Shown here in pieces: positions 52,131-62,009 of a stretch of 64,000 bases of DNA; positions within the stretch are counted from its first letter, which is position 1, and every line of letters begins with the position of its first letter. Below the pieces are notes generated by a model. It ran no database searches and was not told where the DNA came from. It worked only from the letters and a program-made list of their open reading frames with translations. The DNA comes from HGM04593 sp045646965 (GTDB lineage Bacteria > Bacteroidota > Bacteroidia > Bacteroidales > Bacteroidaceae): the NCBI GenBank assembly GCA_045646965.1, contig JAZRLR010000029.1, positions 62,001-126,000 of the forward strand. Direction: 5' to 3'. The position numbers were made by a program, and so were the translations under genes.

Positions 52131-54908
52131 ATGGAGCAGAAATTCATCACTATACGCGGAGCGCGCGTCAATAACCTCAAGAACGTGGATGTCGATATTC
52201 CGCGCGGCAAGCTCGTTGTAATTACCGGCCTCTCGGGCTCGGGAAAATCGTCTCTTGCCTTTGACACGCTCTATGCCGAGGGACAGCGCCGCTATGTGGA
52301 GTCGTTGAGTTCCTATGCCCGTCAGTTCCTGGGACAGATGAACAAACCCGAGTGTGATTTTATCAAGGGAATTCCCCCCGCCATAGCCATAGAGCAGAAG
52401 GTGAATAACCGCAACCCTCGTTCTACCGTGGGCACAAGCACCGAGATTTACGAATACCTGAAACTGCTCTACGCAAGAATTGGAAAGACCTTCTCTCCCG
52501 TGAGCGGCAAACTTGTGAAAAAAGACCGCCCCGAGGACCTTGTGGCCTGTATGCTCACACGCGAGCCCGAGACACGTTTCCTGCTGCTCTCGCCCATTGC
52601 AAAGCGCAAAGGACGCGACACACAGGAGCAGCTCTCCATATACCTGCAACAGGGTTTCACTCGCATCTATGTAAACGGCGAGATTGTGCGCATTGAAGAT
52701 TACACGCACAAAAAAGGCGACAAGCCCTGCCTGCTCATCGACCGTCTGACGGTATCTCCCTCGCCCGAGACGGCGAGCCGCCTGCTCGACTCGGCCGAGA
52801 CTGCCTTCTACGAGGGTAACGGCACCTGTATGCTGCTTTTTATAGGTGACGAAAAACCCCATACGTTCAGCATAAAGTTTGAGGCCGACGGCATAGAGTT
52901 CGAAGAGCCCAGCGAGCAGCTTTTCTCGTTCAACTCCCCCATAGGCGCCTGCCCCGACTGCGAGGGCTTCGGACGCATCGTGGGCATAGACGAAGACCTG
53001 GTCGTTCCCAATAAAACCTTGAGCATATACGACGGAGCAGTCTTCTGCTGGCGCGGAGAGAAGATGGGAGAGTGGCGCACAGAGTTCTGCCGCCTCGCCC
53101 CCAAAGACGACTTCCCCATCTTTGAACCCTACTACAATCTCACACAGGAGCAGAAAGACTATCTGTGGCACAAAGGCCCGTGGATTGAGGAGTATGGAGA
53201 ATCTATCTGCATAGACAACTTCTTCAAGATGGTGCAGGCCAACCAATACAAGATACAATACCGTGTGATGCTCGCCCGTTACCGCGGGAAACCCGTCTGC
53301 CCCACCTGCGGCGGCACAAGGCTCAAGAAAGAGGCCACATATGTGAAGGTGGGCGGCGCAAGCATCACCGAGCTCATAGAGATGCCCGTCACCCGCCTAA
53401 AGATATTCTTCGACACACTGCAGCTCGACGAGCACGACAGCGCCATAGCACAGCGCATACTCACCGAGATACGCAGCCGCATCGACTGCCTTATGGACGT
53501 TGGACTCGGTTACCTCACGCTCAACCGTTTGAGCAACACACTGTCGGGCGGTGAGAGCCAGCGAATAAATCTCGTAACATCGCTTGGCAGCGCACTTGTG
53601 GGTTCACTCTACATACTCGACGAGCCAAGCATCGGACTGCACACCCGCGACACAGAAAAACTTATAAAAGTACTCTACCGCCTGCGCGACCTTGGCAACA
53701 CCGTTGTGGTTGTGGAGCACGACGAAGAGATTATACGCGCTGCCGACTACATCATAGACGTAGGCCCCAAGGCCGGCTCCTACGGCGGTAATATAGTGTA
53801 CAGAGGAAATATGAACGACCTTGAGCGCGGAAGCAACAGCTACACAGTGAAATACCTGCTTGGCGAGGAGAGCATAGAGACACCGCGTCACCGCCGCAAG
53901 TGGAACAACTGCATCACCATAACAGGGGCGAGAGAGAATAACCTCAAGGGCATCGACGTAAACTTTCCGCTCAACGTGCTCACCGTGGTGAGCGGAGTGA
54001 GCGGCTCGGGAAAATCATCTCTTGTGCGCGATATCCTCTACCGCTCTCTCAAGCGCTATTTCGGCGAGGTGACCGACACGCCCGGGCAATGCATAGGCAT
54101 CGAAGGTGCGCTCAAGCAGATTTCGGGTGTGGAATTTGTAGACCAAAACCCCATAGGCAAGTCGTCGCGCTCCAACGCCGTCACCTACCTCAAGGTGTAC
54201 GACGACATACGCCACCTCTTTGCACAACAGCCGCTGGCCAAGCAGCTCGGCTTTGGCGCGGGACACTTCTCGTTCAATGCCGACGGAGGACGTTGCGACG
54301 AGTGCAAGGGTGAGGGCACAATCACCGTGTCAATGCAATTTATGGCCGACCTGCAGCTTGTGTGCGAGGCCTGCCACGGTAAGCGATTCAAGAAAGAGGT
54401 GCTCGAAGTGAAATACCACGACAAGAACATATACGACATACTAGAGATGACAGTGGGCGACGCTATAAATTTCTTTCAGGAGCACGGCGAGAAACGCATC
54501 GCCGAGAATCTGCAACCCTTGCAGGATGTGGGACTTGCCTACATAAAGCTGGGGCAAGCCTCCTCCACACTTTCGGGTGGCGAGAACCAGCGCGTGAAAC
54601 TCGCCTACTACTTGAGCCGACAGAGCGACCGCCCCACTCTCTTCATCTTTGACGAGCCCACCACAGGACTCCATTTCCACGACATAAAAAAACTGCTTGG
54701 TTCCTTTGAGCGTCTCATAGCGCGTGGTCACTCAATTGTAATCATTGAGCACAATATGGACGTGATAAAATGTGCCGACTACCTCATTGACCTCGGCCCC
54801 GAGGGCGGCGAAGGAGGCGGCACGCTCGTGGCAGCCGGCACCCCCGAAGAGGTGGCAGCCTGCGACGCATCCTACACGGGACATTTCTTAAAGGAGAAAC
54901 TGCGATAA
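52131..54908 (+). CDS. uvrA: Excinuclease ABC subunit A
   Basis: DNA damage sensor of nucleotide-excision repair; loads UvrB. 925 residues with two ABC modules: Walker A GLSGSGKSSL (about 33-42) and GVSGSGKSSL (about 622-631), zinc-finger motifs CPDCEGFG, CPTCGGTRL, CDECKGEGT and CEACHGKRF, signature LSGGESQR and LSGGENQR. Normal full length. Only 8 bases separate it from the convergent chromate-type transporter. Confidence 0.97.
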   Translation: MEQKFITIRGARVNNLKNVDVDIPRGKLVVITGLSGSGKSSLAFDTLYAEGQRRYVESLSSYARQFLGQMNKPECDFIKGIPPAIAIEQKVNNRNPRSTVGTSTEIYEYLKLLYARIGKTFSPVSGKLVKKDRPEDLVACMLTREPETRFLLLSPIAKRKGRDTQEQLSIYLQQGFTRIYVNGEIVRIEDYTHKKGDKPCLLIDRLTVSPSPETASRLLDSAETAFYEGNGTCMLLFIGDEKPHTFSIKFEADGIEFEEPSEQLFSFNSPIGACPDCEGFGRIVGIDEDLVVPNKTLSIYDGAVFCWRGEKMGEWRTEFCRLAPKDDFPIFEPYYNLTQEQKDYLWHKGPWIEEYGESICIDNFFKMVQANQYKIQYRVMLARYRGKPVCPTCGGTRLKKEATYVKVGGASITELIEMPVTRLKIFFDTLQLDEHDSAIAQRILTEIRSRIDCLMDVGLGYLTLNRLSNTLSGGESQRINLVTSLGSALVGSLYILDEPSIGLHTRDTEKLIKVLYRLRDLGNTVVVVEHDEEIIRAADYIIDVGPKAGSYGGNIVYRGNMNDLERGSNSYTVKYLLGEESIETPRHRRKWNNCITITGARENNLKGIDVNFPLNVLTVVSGVSGSGKSSLVRDILYRSLKRYFGEVTDTPGQCIGIEGALKQISGVEFVDQNPIGKSSRSNAVTYLKVYDDIRHLFAQQPLAKQLGFGAGHFSFNADGGRCDECKGEGTITVSMQFMADLQLVCEACHGKRFKKEVLEVKYHDKNIYDILEMTVGDAINFFQEHGEKRIAENLQPLQDVGLAYIKLGQASSTLSGGENQRVKLAYYLSRQSDRPTLFIFDEPTTGLHFHDIKKLLGSFERLIARGHSIVIIEHNMDVIKCADYLIDLGPEGGEGGGTLVAAGTPEEVAACDASYTGHFLKEKLR

Positions 54909-54916
54909 AGAAAGGG

Positions 54917-55504
54917 TTATCCCCAAAAACCGTAAAAAAGCCCGCCGAACAGACCTCCGGCGATGAGAATAAGTATAGGGCTTATCTTGAACTTTTTCAG
55001 AGCCACAAAAGCCACCACAAAGAGCAGCACACTCACAGCCCACTGCAAGACATCTTCGGTGGGCGAGCCAAAGTTCTCCCTGTTCATAAGCAGCAGGGCG
55101 GCCGACAGGATAAGCCCCACCACGGCAGGGCGCAGCACCTCGAACACCCTCTCTACCATAGGATGTTTGCAGTATTTCATAAAGTAACGGCTTATAGCAA
55201 GCATAAGCACAAACGAGGGGAGCATAAGAGCGAGCGAGGCAAGCAGAGAGCCCGCTACGGCAATAACCTGCGAGCCTGTGGCATTCATTGCAGCCGTGTA
55301 GCCCACATAAGTGGCCGAGTTTATGCCAATGGGGCCCGGCGTCATCTGGCTCACCGCCACAATATCGGTGAACTGCGCACTTGTGAGCCACCCGCGAAAA
55401 GCCACAATCTCACCCTGTATGAGCGATATTATGGCATACCCGCCGCCAAAGGCAAAGAGACCTATCTTGAAGAACGTATAGAACAGCTGTAATAAAATCA
55501 TCAT
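54917..55504 (-). CDS. chrA: Chromate transporter family protein, second half
   Basis: A 195-residue CHR-domain membrane protein. LFAFGGGYAIISLIQGEIV near the N-terminus, TPGPIGINSATYVGY and several membrane helices. With its upstream partner it makes a two-part (short-chain) transporter that probably works as a heterodimer. ATGA overlap with the upstream half. Export of chromate is the known role for some members; other oxyanions are possible. Confidence 0.9.
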   Translation of the reverse strand: MMILLQLFYTFFKIGLFAFGGGYAIISLIQGEIVAFRGWLTSAQFTDIVAVSQMTPGPIGINSATYVGYTAAMNATGSQVIAVAGSLLASLALMLPSFVLMLAISRYFMKYCKHPMVERVFEVLRPAVVGLILSAALLLMNRENFGSPTEDVLQWAVSVLLFVVAFVALKKFKISPILILIAGGLFGGLFYGFWG

Positions 55505-56049
55505 ACCTTACCCCCTTTAAATTTTCCCCACAAAACACCGCCGACAATTGCCGACAAAATTATATACACAGGCGACACGCCGAAAGCCACAATGAGCAGC
55601 GCGGCAAGGAGCGGTATCCACCCGTTTGTCCACGAAAGACGGGCACTCTTGGCCACCGAAAAGACCGGAGCCGCAATGAGCGCCACCACAACAGGACGCA
55701 CACCCATAAAAATGTTATTTACCACCCTGTTCTCGCGAAAACTGCCAAAGAAGAGCGCAATGAGCAGAATAATAACCACCGAGGGCAGCACATTTCCCAC
55801 AGCCGCAGCCACAGAGCCGCGTACGCCCCGCAGCTTGTACCCGATGAAGATAGATATATTCACCGCAAACACACCCGGTGCCGACTGTGCCACGGCAAGC
55901 AGGTCGAGGAACTCGCGGCGCTCAATCCAGCTATTCTTTTCGACCACCTCGCGTTCTATGAGGGGAATCATTGCATAACCTCCTCCTATGGTAAAGAGTC
56001 CCATTTTAAAGAAGGTCACAAAAAGTTTAAAAAGCGATACGTTCATCAT
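55501..56049 (-). CDS. chrA: Chromate transporter family protein, first half
   Basis: A 182-residue CHR-domain protein (LFTIGGGYAMIPLIEREVV, APGVFAVNISIFIGYKLRG), paired by ATGA overlap with the second half downstream. Each half is inverted in topology relative to the other in such pairs. Begins with ATG ATG; 56049 is used. It lies 75 bases beyond purL, with a hairpin between. Confidence 0.9.
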   Translation of the reverse strand: MMNVSLFKLFVTFFKMGLFTIGGGYAMIPLIEREVVEKNSWIERREFLDLLAVAQSAPGVFAVNISIFIGYKLRGVRGSVAAAVGNVLPSVVIILLIALFFGSFRENRVVNNIFMGVRPVVVALIAAPVFSVAKSARLSWTNGWIPLLAALLIVAFGVSPVYIILSAIVGGVLWGKFKGGKV

Positions 56050-56058
56050 TCAACAGAC

Positions 56059-56092
56059 GAGGGCGTGCCGACTAAAGCATCGGCACCCCCTC
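56059..56092 (-). terminator. Hairpin between purL and the chromate transporter pair
   Basis: A 13-bp stem with one mismatch (GAGGGcGTGCCGA with TCGGCACcCCCTC). On the minus strand no T run follows it, so its terminator role is uncertain; it may act as an mRNA stabiliser for purL. Confidence 0.45.
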
Positions 56093-56124
56093 ATTTTATT
56101 TACGTTAAAGGTATATACCTTATA

Positions 56125-59100
56125 TTATTTAACCTTCTCGGCAACCCAGTTGTATGCGTTGCGGAAAATCTCAATCCAAGGTGTCACATCGTCGCCAAGA
56201 CGGTCGGCGGGATAGTTGGCACACTGCCAGGGGAAGATGGCACGCTCGGGGTGAGGCATCATTGCAACGTGACGACCGTCGGCGCTTGCAAGAGCAGCCA
56301 CATTATACGATGAGCCGTTGGGGTTAGCAGGATAGTCGCTGTAGGCGTAACGTGCCACGATGTTATATTTCTCCTCGGCGTAGGGGAGGTCGAACTTACC
56401 CTCTCCGTGAGCAACCCACACACCCATACGGCTGTTAGAGAGCGAGCCGAAGAGGACGCTGTTGTTCTGGGGTACCTCGACACCCACAAACGAAGACTCG
56501 AACTTGTGAGAGTTATTGTGACGCATATATCCGCGCTGCTCGTGAGCGGGGTTAATGAGGTTGAGCTCCATCATAAGCTGACAACCGTTGCAGATACCGA
56601 GTGAGAGAGTATCCTCGCGCTCATAGAAGCGGTCGAGGGCAGCCTTTGCCGCGGGGTTGTAGAGGAATCCTCCTGCCCATCCCTTGGCCGAGCCGAGAAC
56701 GTCGGAGTTAGAGAATCCACCGCAGAAGACGATGAAATTAACCTCCTCGAGAGTCTCGCGACCGCTGATGAGGTCGGTCATTGTAACATCCTTCACATCG
56801 AAGCCTGCGAGATACATAGCATAGGCCATCTCACGCTCGCCGTTTGTACCCTTCTCGCGGATGGTTGCAGCACGCACGCCCGATTTCTCGCGACGGTCGG
56901 CCGACATACCTGTGTCGGCAAGCATACCTGTGAAGCCTGCGGGCAGACGGAAACGGAGGGGTTGGTTCTTGTAGTTCTTGAGACGCTCGTCGGCACAGCC
57001 GTTGAAGCTCTGCTTGCGGTCCATAAGATATGAGCTGTCGTACCACACGCTGCGGTAGTGGTCGATGTCGAAGAGACGTGTGCGTTTGTCCTTGGCTACT
57101 GCGATGTGACGTTTAGCTGTGGGAACACCTATCTTCACGAAACAGATACCTGCATCCTCGAGGATTCTCTGCATACGGCACTTATCCTTGTCGGCTACCT
57201 GAATTACAAGTGCGGGATTCTCGGCAAAGAGAAGTTTCACTATGTCGCTCTCGGCAATTGCGTTGAGGTCGATTTCCATACCTCCGGTTGTGTTTGCAAA
57301 GCACATCTCGAGCAATGTGGTGATGAGACCTCCGGCCGAAATATCGTGTCCTGCGAGTATGAGGCCCTCCTCCACGAGTTTCTGCACGGCATTGAAAGCC
57401 TCGGCAAAGTACTCGGGGTTCTGCACGGTGGGTACATCGTCGCCCACGCAGTTGAGAGACTGCGCAAAGGCCGAACCGCCGAGACGCAGGTTGTCGAAGC
57501 TAAAGTCGATGTGATAGAAGGCGCTCTTGGGCTCGTTTACCATAACGGGAGAAACCACCTTGCGTATATCAGACACCTCACCACCTGCCGACACGATAAC
57601 TGTTCCCGGGCTTATAACCTTTGTGCCGTCGGGATATTTCTGTGTCATCGAGAGTGAATCTTTTCCTGTGGGGACGTTTATCTTGAGGTCGCAGCAGAAG
57701 TCTGACAAAGCCTCAACGCCGCGATAGAGACGTGCGTCCTCGCCCTCCTGTGAGCGGCAGGGCCACATCCAGTTGGCGCTCAACGAAATGCTCTTTATAC
57801 CGTTGGTAAGGGGCGCAAGCACAATGTTTGTGAGAGCCTCCGACACGGCAAGCACCGAACCCTTTGCAGGCGATGCGAGAGCGGCCTGGGGTGCGTGACC
57901 GATAGATGTCGCGATACCCTTGCGTCCGCGGTAGTCGAGAGCCACCACGCCGCAGTCGCTCAAAGGAAGCTGAATTTCACCCTGGCACTGCTGACGGGCA
58001 ATCTTACCTGTTACCGAGCGGTCTACCTTGTTTGTGAGCCAGTCCTTGCAGGCTACAGCCTCGAGGCGCAGCACGTCGGTGAGGTAATCCTCGATATTCT
58101 CCTCGCTGTAGACAGCGTCTTTGTAGCGACGCTCCACAGTCTTGTCAATCATATAGGTCTTGGGCGATGAGCCGAACATCTGGCTCACCGAGAGGTCGAA
58201 GGGACGCTTGCCGTCGGCCTGCTCAAAGGCAAAGCGTGCATCGCCTGTGGTCTCGCCCACTACATACATAGGAGCGCGCTCACGGTCGGCTACACGTTTC
58301 ACATACTCAATGGCCTCCTCTTTAATGAGCAATCCCATACGCTCCTGTGACTCGTTGGCAATGATTTCCTTTGCCGACAGAGTTTTGTCGCCCACGGGAA
58401 GTGCCGACATATCGATGAGACCGCCACACTCCTCGACAAGCTCCGAGAGACAGTTCACGTGACCTGCCGAACCGTGGTCGTGGATAGACACAACGGGGTT
58501 TGTCTCGTCCTCGCAGAGGGCACGCACCACGTTGTATGCACGTTTCTGCATCTCGGCATTGGCACGCTGCACGGCGTTCAGCTCGATACCCGAAGAGTAA
58601 CGGCCTGTGTCTACCGACGACACCGAACCGCCACCGAGACCGATGCGGTAGTTGTCGCCACCCATCACAATTACTTTGTTTCCCTTCTCGGGAGCACCCT
58701 TGAGGCAGTCGCGGCGTGTACCGTAGCCCACACCGCCGGCAAGCATAATCACCTTGTCATAACCGTAAACCTCGTCGTTCTCCTTGTGCTCGAAGGTAAG
58801 CACAGAACCGCAGATAAGCGGCTGACCGAACTTGTTTCCGAAGTCTGAAGCACCATTTGAAGCCTTTATAAGAATCTGCTCGGGTGTCTGGTAGAGCCAC
58901 TTGCGCACGGGAAGGATATCCTCCCACTTGCGGTCGTCGTAGGTGCGGGGATAAGATGTCATATAGACAGCTGTTCCCGCGATGGGCCAAGAGCCCTTAC
59001 CGCCGCCCATACGGTCGCGAATCTCACCACCTGTACCTGTAGAAGCACCGTTAAAAGGCTCCACGGTTGTGGGGAAGTTGTGAGTCTCGGCCTTGAGCGA

Positions 59101-59826
59101 GATAACTGTTTCAATATCTTTAATTACGAAATAGTCGGGGATTGAGTGGTCGGCGGGTGCAAACTGCTCCACTACGGGGCCTGCGGCAAATGCCACGTTA
59201 TCCTTGTAGGCCGAGATGATGCTGTTGCGGTTCTCGTTTGTGGTGCGTTTAATCATTGCAAAGAGCGATGAGGGCATCTCCTCGCCATCGATGATAAATG
59301 TACCGCCGAAGATTTTGTGACGGCAGTGCTCCGAGTTAATCTGTGCAAAGCCAAACACCTCGCTGTCGGTGAGCTTGCGTCCGAGCTCGCCCTCTACGCG
59401 GTGCAGATAGTCGATTTCCTCTTTTGAGAGGGCAAGGCCCTCCTGCTCGTTGTAGCTGTCGAGGTCTTCGATAAACTCAATGGGACGGGGTTCTATGTCC
59501 ACCTTGAAAATTTGCTGGTCGAGACCTTTGTACATTCTCTGCAACATAGGGTCATACTCGGCGTTCTCGTCTTTCACAGCGAAATACTCCTCTATACGAA
59601 GAATACCATTGAGTCCCATATTTTGAGTAATCTCAACAGCATTTGTACTCCAGGGAGTAATCATCTCGCGACGGGGGCCCACAAAGCAACCCTCCACCTG
59701 CTCGCCCTCTATGAGCGTAGCCTCTCCATACAACCAACAAAGTTTTTCAATGTCTTGTGCCTGCAAAGCACTGCTGGCCTCGGTTGCGACAACCGTGTGG
59801 CCGGGGGTACTGAAAAAGTAAATCAT
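56125..59826 (-). CDS. purL: Phosphoribosylformylglycinamidine synthase (large PurL)
   Basis: Makes FGAM from FGAR and glutamine in de novo purine synthesis. 1,233 residues, the long single-chain type: N-terminal PurS-like part, the linker and FGAM synthase domains (GAMSTGTGGEIRDR-type block TGTGGEIRDRMGGG, IHDHGSAGHVNCLSELVEE, GHDISAGGLITTLLEM) and a C-terminal class I glutaminase with the nucleophile in LGICNGCQLMME and a late MMPHPERA. All expected parts are present. Confidence 0.97.
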   Translation of the reverse strand: MIYFFSTPGHTVVATEASSALQAQDIEKLCWLYGEATLIEGEQVEGCFVGPRREMITPWSTNAVEITQNMGLNGILRIEEYFAVKDENAEYDPMLQRMYKGLDQQIFKVDIEPRPIEFIEDLDSYNEQEGLALSKEEIDYLHRVEGELGRKLTDSEVFGFAQINSEHCRHKIFGGTFIIDGEEMPSSLFAMIKRTTNENRNSIISAYKDNVAFAAGPVVEQFAPADHSIPDYFVIKDIETVISLKAETHNFPTTVEPFNGASTGTGGEIRDRMGGGKGSWPIAGTAVYMTSYPRTYDDRKWEDILPVRKWLYQTPEQILIKASNGASDFGNKFGQPLICGSVLTFEHKENDEVYGYDKVIMLAGGVGYGTRRDCLKGAPEKGNKVIVMGGDNYRIGLGGGSVSSVDTGRYSSGIELNAVQRANAEMQKRAYNVVRALCEDETNPVVSIHDHGSAGHVNCLSELVEECGGLIDMSALPVGDKTLSAKEIIANESQERMGLLIKEEAIEYVKRVADRERAPMYVVGETTGDARFAFEQADGKRPFDLSVSQMFGSSPKTYMIDKTVERRYKDAVYSEENIEDYLTDVLRLEAVACKDWLTNKVDRSVTGKIARQQCQGEIQLPLSDCGVVALDYRGRKGIATSIGHAPQAALASPAKGSVLAVSEALTNIVLAPLTNGIKSISLSANWMWPCRSQEGEDARLYRGVEALSDFCCDLKINVPTGKDSLSMTQKYPDGTKVISPGTVIVSAGGEVSDIRKVVSPVMVNEPKSAFYHIDFSFDNLRLGGSAFAQSLNCVGDDVPTVQNPEYFAEAFNAVQKLVEEGLILAGHDISAGGLITTLLEMCFANTTGGMEIDLNAIAESDIVKLLFAENPALVIQVADKDKCRMQRILEDAGICFVKIGVPTAKRHIAVAKDKRTRLFDIDHYRSVWYDSSYLMDRKQSFNGCADERLKNYKNQPLRFRLPAGFTGMLADTGMSADRREKSGVRAATIREKGTNGEREMAYAMYLAGFDVKDVTMTDLISGRETLEEVNFIVFCGGFSNSDVLGSAKGWAGGFLYNPAAKAALDRFYEREDTLSLGICNGCQLMMELNLINPAHEQRGYMRHNNSHKFESSFVGVEVPQNNSVLFGSLSNSRMGVWVAHGEGKFDLPYAEEKYNIVARYAYSDYPANPNGSSYNVAALASADGRHVAMMPHPERAIFPWQCANYPADRLGDDVTPWIEIFRNAYNWVAEKVK

Positions 59827-59895
59827 AATGATTATATATCTATAAAATTATTTTGCGTTTGTGTGCGCGATGCTCTTAACTAAAGCATACGGGAA

Positions 59896-59903
59896 CAAAG
59901 ATA
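59896..59903 (-). promoter_or_regulatory. Putative -7 element for purL
   Basis: TATCTTTG, exact consensus match, about 70 bases before the purL ATG. No purine riboswitch was recognised in the leader. Confidence 0.5.
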
Positions 59904-60050
59904 GCTACAAAAAACGAGATTACGCCTATCTTTGAGCAAGGATTTTAGAGACACTGCCCCACATTTCCCACTATTTTTCCATTTTGTGCGTTATTATACA
60001 AGATTAGCAATAAAAAACGGCAAGCAGCGCGGCGGCTTGTAAAAATTATC

Positions 60051-60059
60051 TACTTTTGC
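60051..60059 (+). promoter_or_regulatory. Putative -7 element for the ZIP transporter gene
   Basis: TACTTTTGC matches TAnnTTTG with the trailing C, 25 bases before the ATG. Confidence 0.5.
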
Positions 60060-60084
60060 GGCAGATGTAAAAAACAACTGTTAT

Positions 60085-60861
60085 ATGGAACTTCTTATAG
60101 GACTCACGGTTCCCCTTCTCGGAACCACAATAGGCGCCGCAACGGTTTTCCTTGTGCGCAAACAGATATCTGAATTTGCAAACAGAGCGATGCTCGGCTT
60201 TGCGTCGGGAGTGATGGTCGCAGCCTGTTTCTGGTCGCTGCTGCAACCCGCACTCGAGCAGACGGGCAGCAGCTCGTTGAGCGAGAGCTGGCCTGTAATC
60301 GCAGGCTTCATCGTGGGAATTTTCTTCCTGCTTATGCTCGACACAGTCATTCCCCACCAGCACGTCGATGGCGACGAAGCCGAAGGCCCCCGCTCGGCAC
60401 TGCCCCGCTCGGCCAAGATGATGCTTGCCGTGGCACTGCACAATATCCCCGAGGGTATGGCCGTGGGCGTTGTCTTTGCAGGCTTGAGCGACGGCGGTAG
60501 CACACTCACCCTCGCTGGAGCCCTCGCGCTCTCCATAGGTATGGCCGTGCAGAATATCCCCGAGGGCGCAATCATCTCAATGCCGCTGCGCAACGAGGGT
60601 AAGAGCCGCACGAAGGCCTTTTTAATGGGCGCTCTCTCGGGAGTCGTGGAGCCGGTTGCCGCCGCCTGCACCATACTCTTCCTCGACAGCACGGGCAGCG
60701 TGATGCCGCTGCTGCTCTCCTTTGCCGCGGGCGCAATGCTTTACGTTGTGATAGAAGAACTTATCCCATCGTCGCAGAGCGGCAGCCACAGCAACGTGGG
60801 CACCATAGGATTTGCCTGCGGCTTTGTGCTTATGATGGTACTCGACTCCACCATAGGATAG
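60085..60861 (+). CDS. ZIP-family divalent metal transporter (ZupT-like)
   Basis: A 258-residue eight-helix ZIP protein that would bring Zn2+, Fe2+ or Mn2+ into the cytoplasm. Metal motifs: VALHNIPEGMAVG in helix 4 and GMAVQNIPEGAIIS in helix 5, both with the binuclear H/N-x-x-E pattern; a His/Asp-containing loop (PHQHVDGDEAEG) lies between helices 3 and 4. Single gene with its own promoter. Metal not determined. Confidence 0.94.
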   Translation: MELLIGLTVPLLGTTIGAATVFLVRKQISEFANRAMLGFASGVMVAACFWSLLQPALEQTGSSSLSESWPVIAGFIVGIFFLLMLDTVIPHQHVDGDEAEGPRSALPRSAKMMLAVALHNIPEGMAVGVVFAGLSDGGSTLTLAGALALSIGMAVQNIPEGAIISMPLRNEGKSRTKAFLMGALSGVVEPVAAACTILFLDSTGSVMPLLLSFAAGAMLYVVIEELIPSSQSGSHSNVGTIGFACGFVLMMVLDSTIG

Positions 60862-60920
60862 CTTTTTCAAAATTATTATTTTTTACAACAAAAAAGAAGT
60901 GCGATATTGAAAATATTTCG

Positions 60921-60928
60921 TACTTTAG
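60921..60928 (+). promoter_or_regulatory. Weak -7-like element for the nuo operon
   Basis: TACTTTAG is one mismatch from TAnnTTTG; about 95 bases before the nuoA ATG. Confidence 0.35.
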
Positions 60929-61023
60929 CGCCGCAGAAAAGCCTTGTAAGGGCGAAATGTTTGCAAATCAGCGAAATATCAAAATTTAAAAATTTATAAC
61001 AAAAATATCAATAATCACAGATT

Positions 61024-61374
61024 ATGAATTTTGTGCTGTTATTTACAATGATTATTGCATCGGTGGTGCTTGTCTTTGCAGGTATGCTCATTGCACGCCT
61101 CATATCGCCGCGCACATATAACAAACAGAAGAGTGAGTCATATGAGTGCGGTATCCCCACACAGGGCGAGACGTGGGTACACTTCAAGGCGGGATATTAC
61201 CTTTTTGCAATCATCTTTCTTATGTTCGACATTGAGACGGTATTCCTTTTCCCGTGGGCAACCGTGGTGCAGGAGCTCGGCTTAAAGGCTCTTGTGGGCG
61301 TGCTGTTCTTTATGTTCATATTAATATTGGGCCTCGCCTATGCCTGGCGCAAAAAAGCACTTGAATGGAAATGA
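61024..61374 (+). CDS. nuoA: NADH-quinone oxidoreductase subunit A
   Basis: Small membrane subunit of complex I. 116 residues, three helices, with the conserved loop YECGIPTQGE (about residues 39-48) and FDIETVFLFPW in helix 2. First gene of the nuo operon. The last bases overlap nuoB. Confidence 0.95.
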   Translation: MNFVLLFTMIIASVVLVFAGMLIARLISPRTYNKQKSESYECGIPTQGETWVHFKAGYYLFAIIFLMFDIETVFLFPWATVVQELGLKALVGVLFFMFILILGLAYAWRKKALEWK

Positions 61375-62009
61375 GAAAGCCCGTCATAAAATCGATACCC
61401 TACGAAGAGTTCAAGGATAACGAGACACTTGAATCCCTCATCGAAGAACTAAACAAAGAGCGCACCAATGTAGTAGTGGGTGCGCTCGACGACCTTATTA
61501 ACTGGGGACGAAGCAACTCCCTGTGGTCGCTCACCTTTGCCACGAGCTGCTGCGGAATAGAGTTTATGTCGGTGGGCGCGGCACGTTACGACTTTGCCCG
61601 TTTCGGCTTTGAGGTGACACGCAACTCACCCCGTCAGGCCGACCTCATAATGGTTGCGGGCACCATAACACACAAGATGGCGCCTGTGCTCAAGCGTCTG
61701 TATGACCAGATGGCCGAGCCCAAATATGTGGTGGCCGTGGGCGGCTGCGCCATAAGCGGAGGCCCGTTCAAAGGCTCCTACCACGTGGTGAACGGCGTAG
61801 ACAAGATTCTCCCCGTGGATGTATATATCCCCGGCTGCCCTCCCCGCCCCGAGGCCATACTGTATGGAATGATGCAGTTGCAGCGCAAGGTAAAGGCAGA
61901 AAAATTCTTCGGCGGAAAAAACATACAGCAGAACCCGCGCGACGCTGTGCGTGAGCCCCTCATAATAACCAACGCACCCGCAGAGGGATGCGAAAAAAGC
62001 GAAAAGTAA
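61371..62009 (+). CDS. nuoB: NADH-quinone oxidoreductase subunit B
   Basis: Carries the terminal 4Fe-4S cluster N2 of complex I. 212 residues. Cluster motifs: ATSCCGIEFM, VGGCAISGG and PGCPPRPEA. The ATG at 61371 makes an ATGA overlap with the nuoA stop; another ATG at 61365 is possible. It ends with a short polar tail; its stop overlaps the nuoCD ATG by one base (TAATG). Confidence 0.95.
   Translation: MRKPVIKSIPYEEFKDNETLESLIEELNKERTNVVVGALDDLINWGRSNSLWSLTFATSCCGIEFMSVGAARYDFARFGFEVTRNSPRQADLIMVAGTITHKMAPVLKRLYDQMAEPKYVVAVGGCAISGGPFKGSYHVVNGVDKILPVDVYIPGCPPRPEAILYGMMQLQRKVKAEKFFGGKNIQQNPRDAVREPLIITNAPAEGCEKSEK

Noticed and set aside
52080..53258. 392-residue frame antisense to uvrA
   Set aside because: Shadow frame over a complete uvrA.
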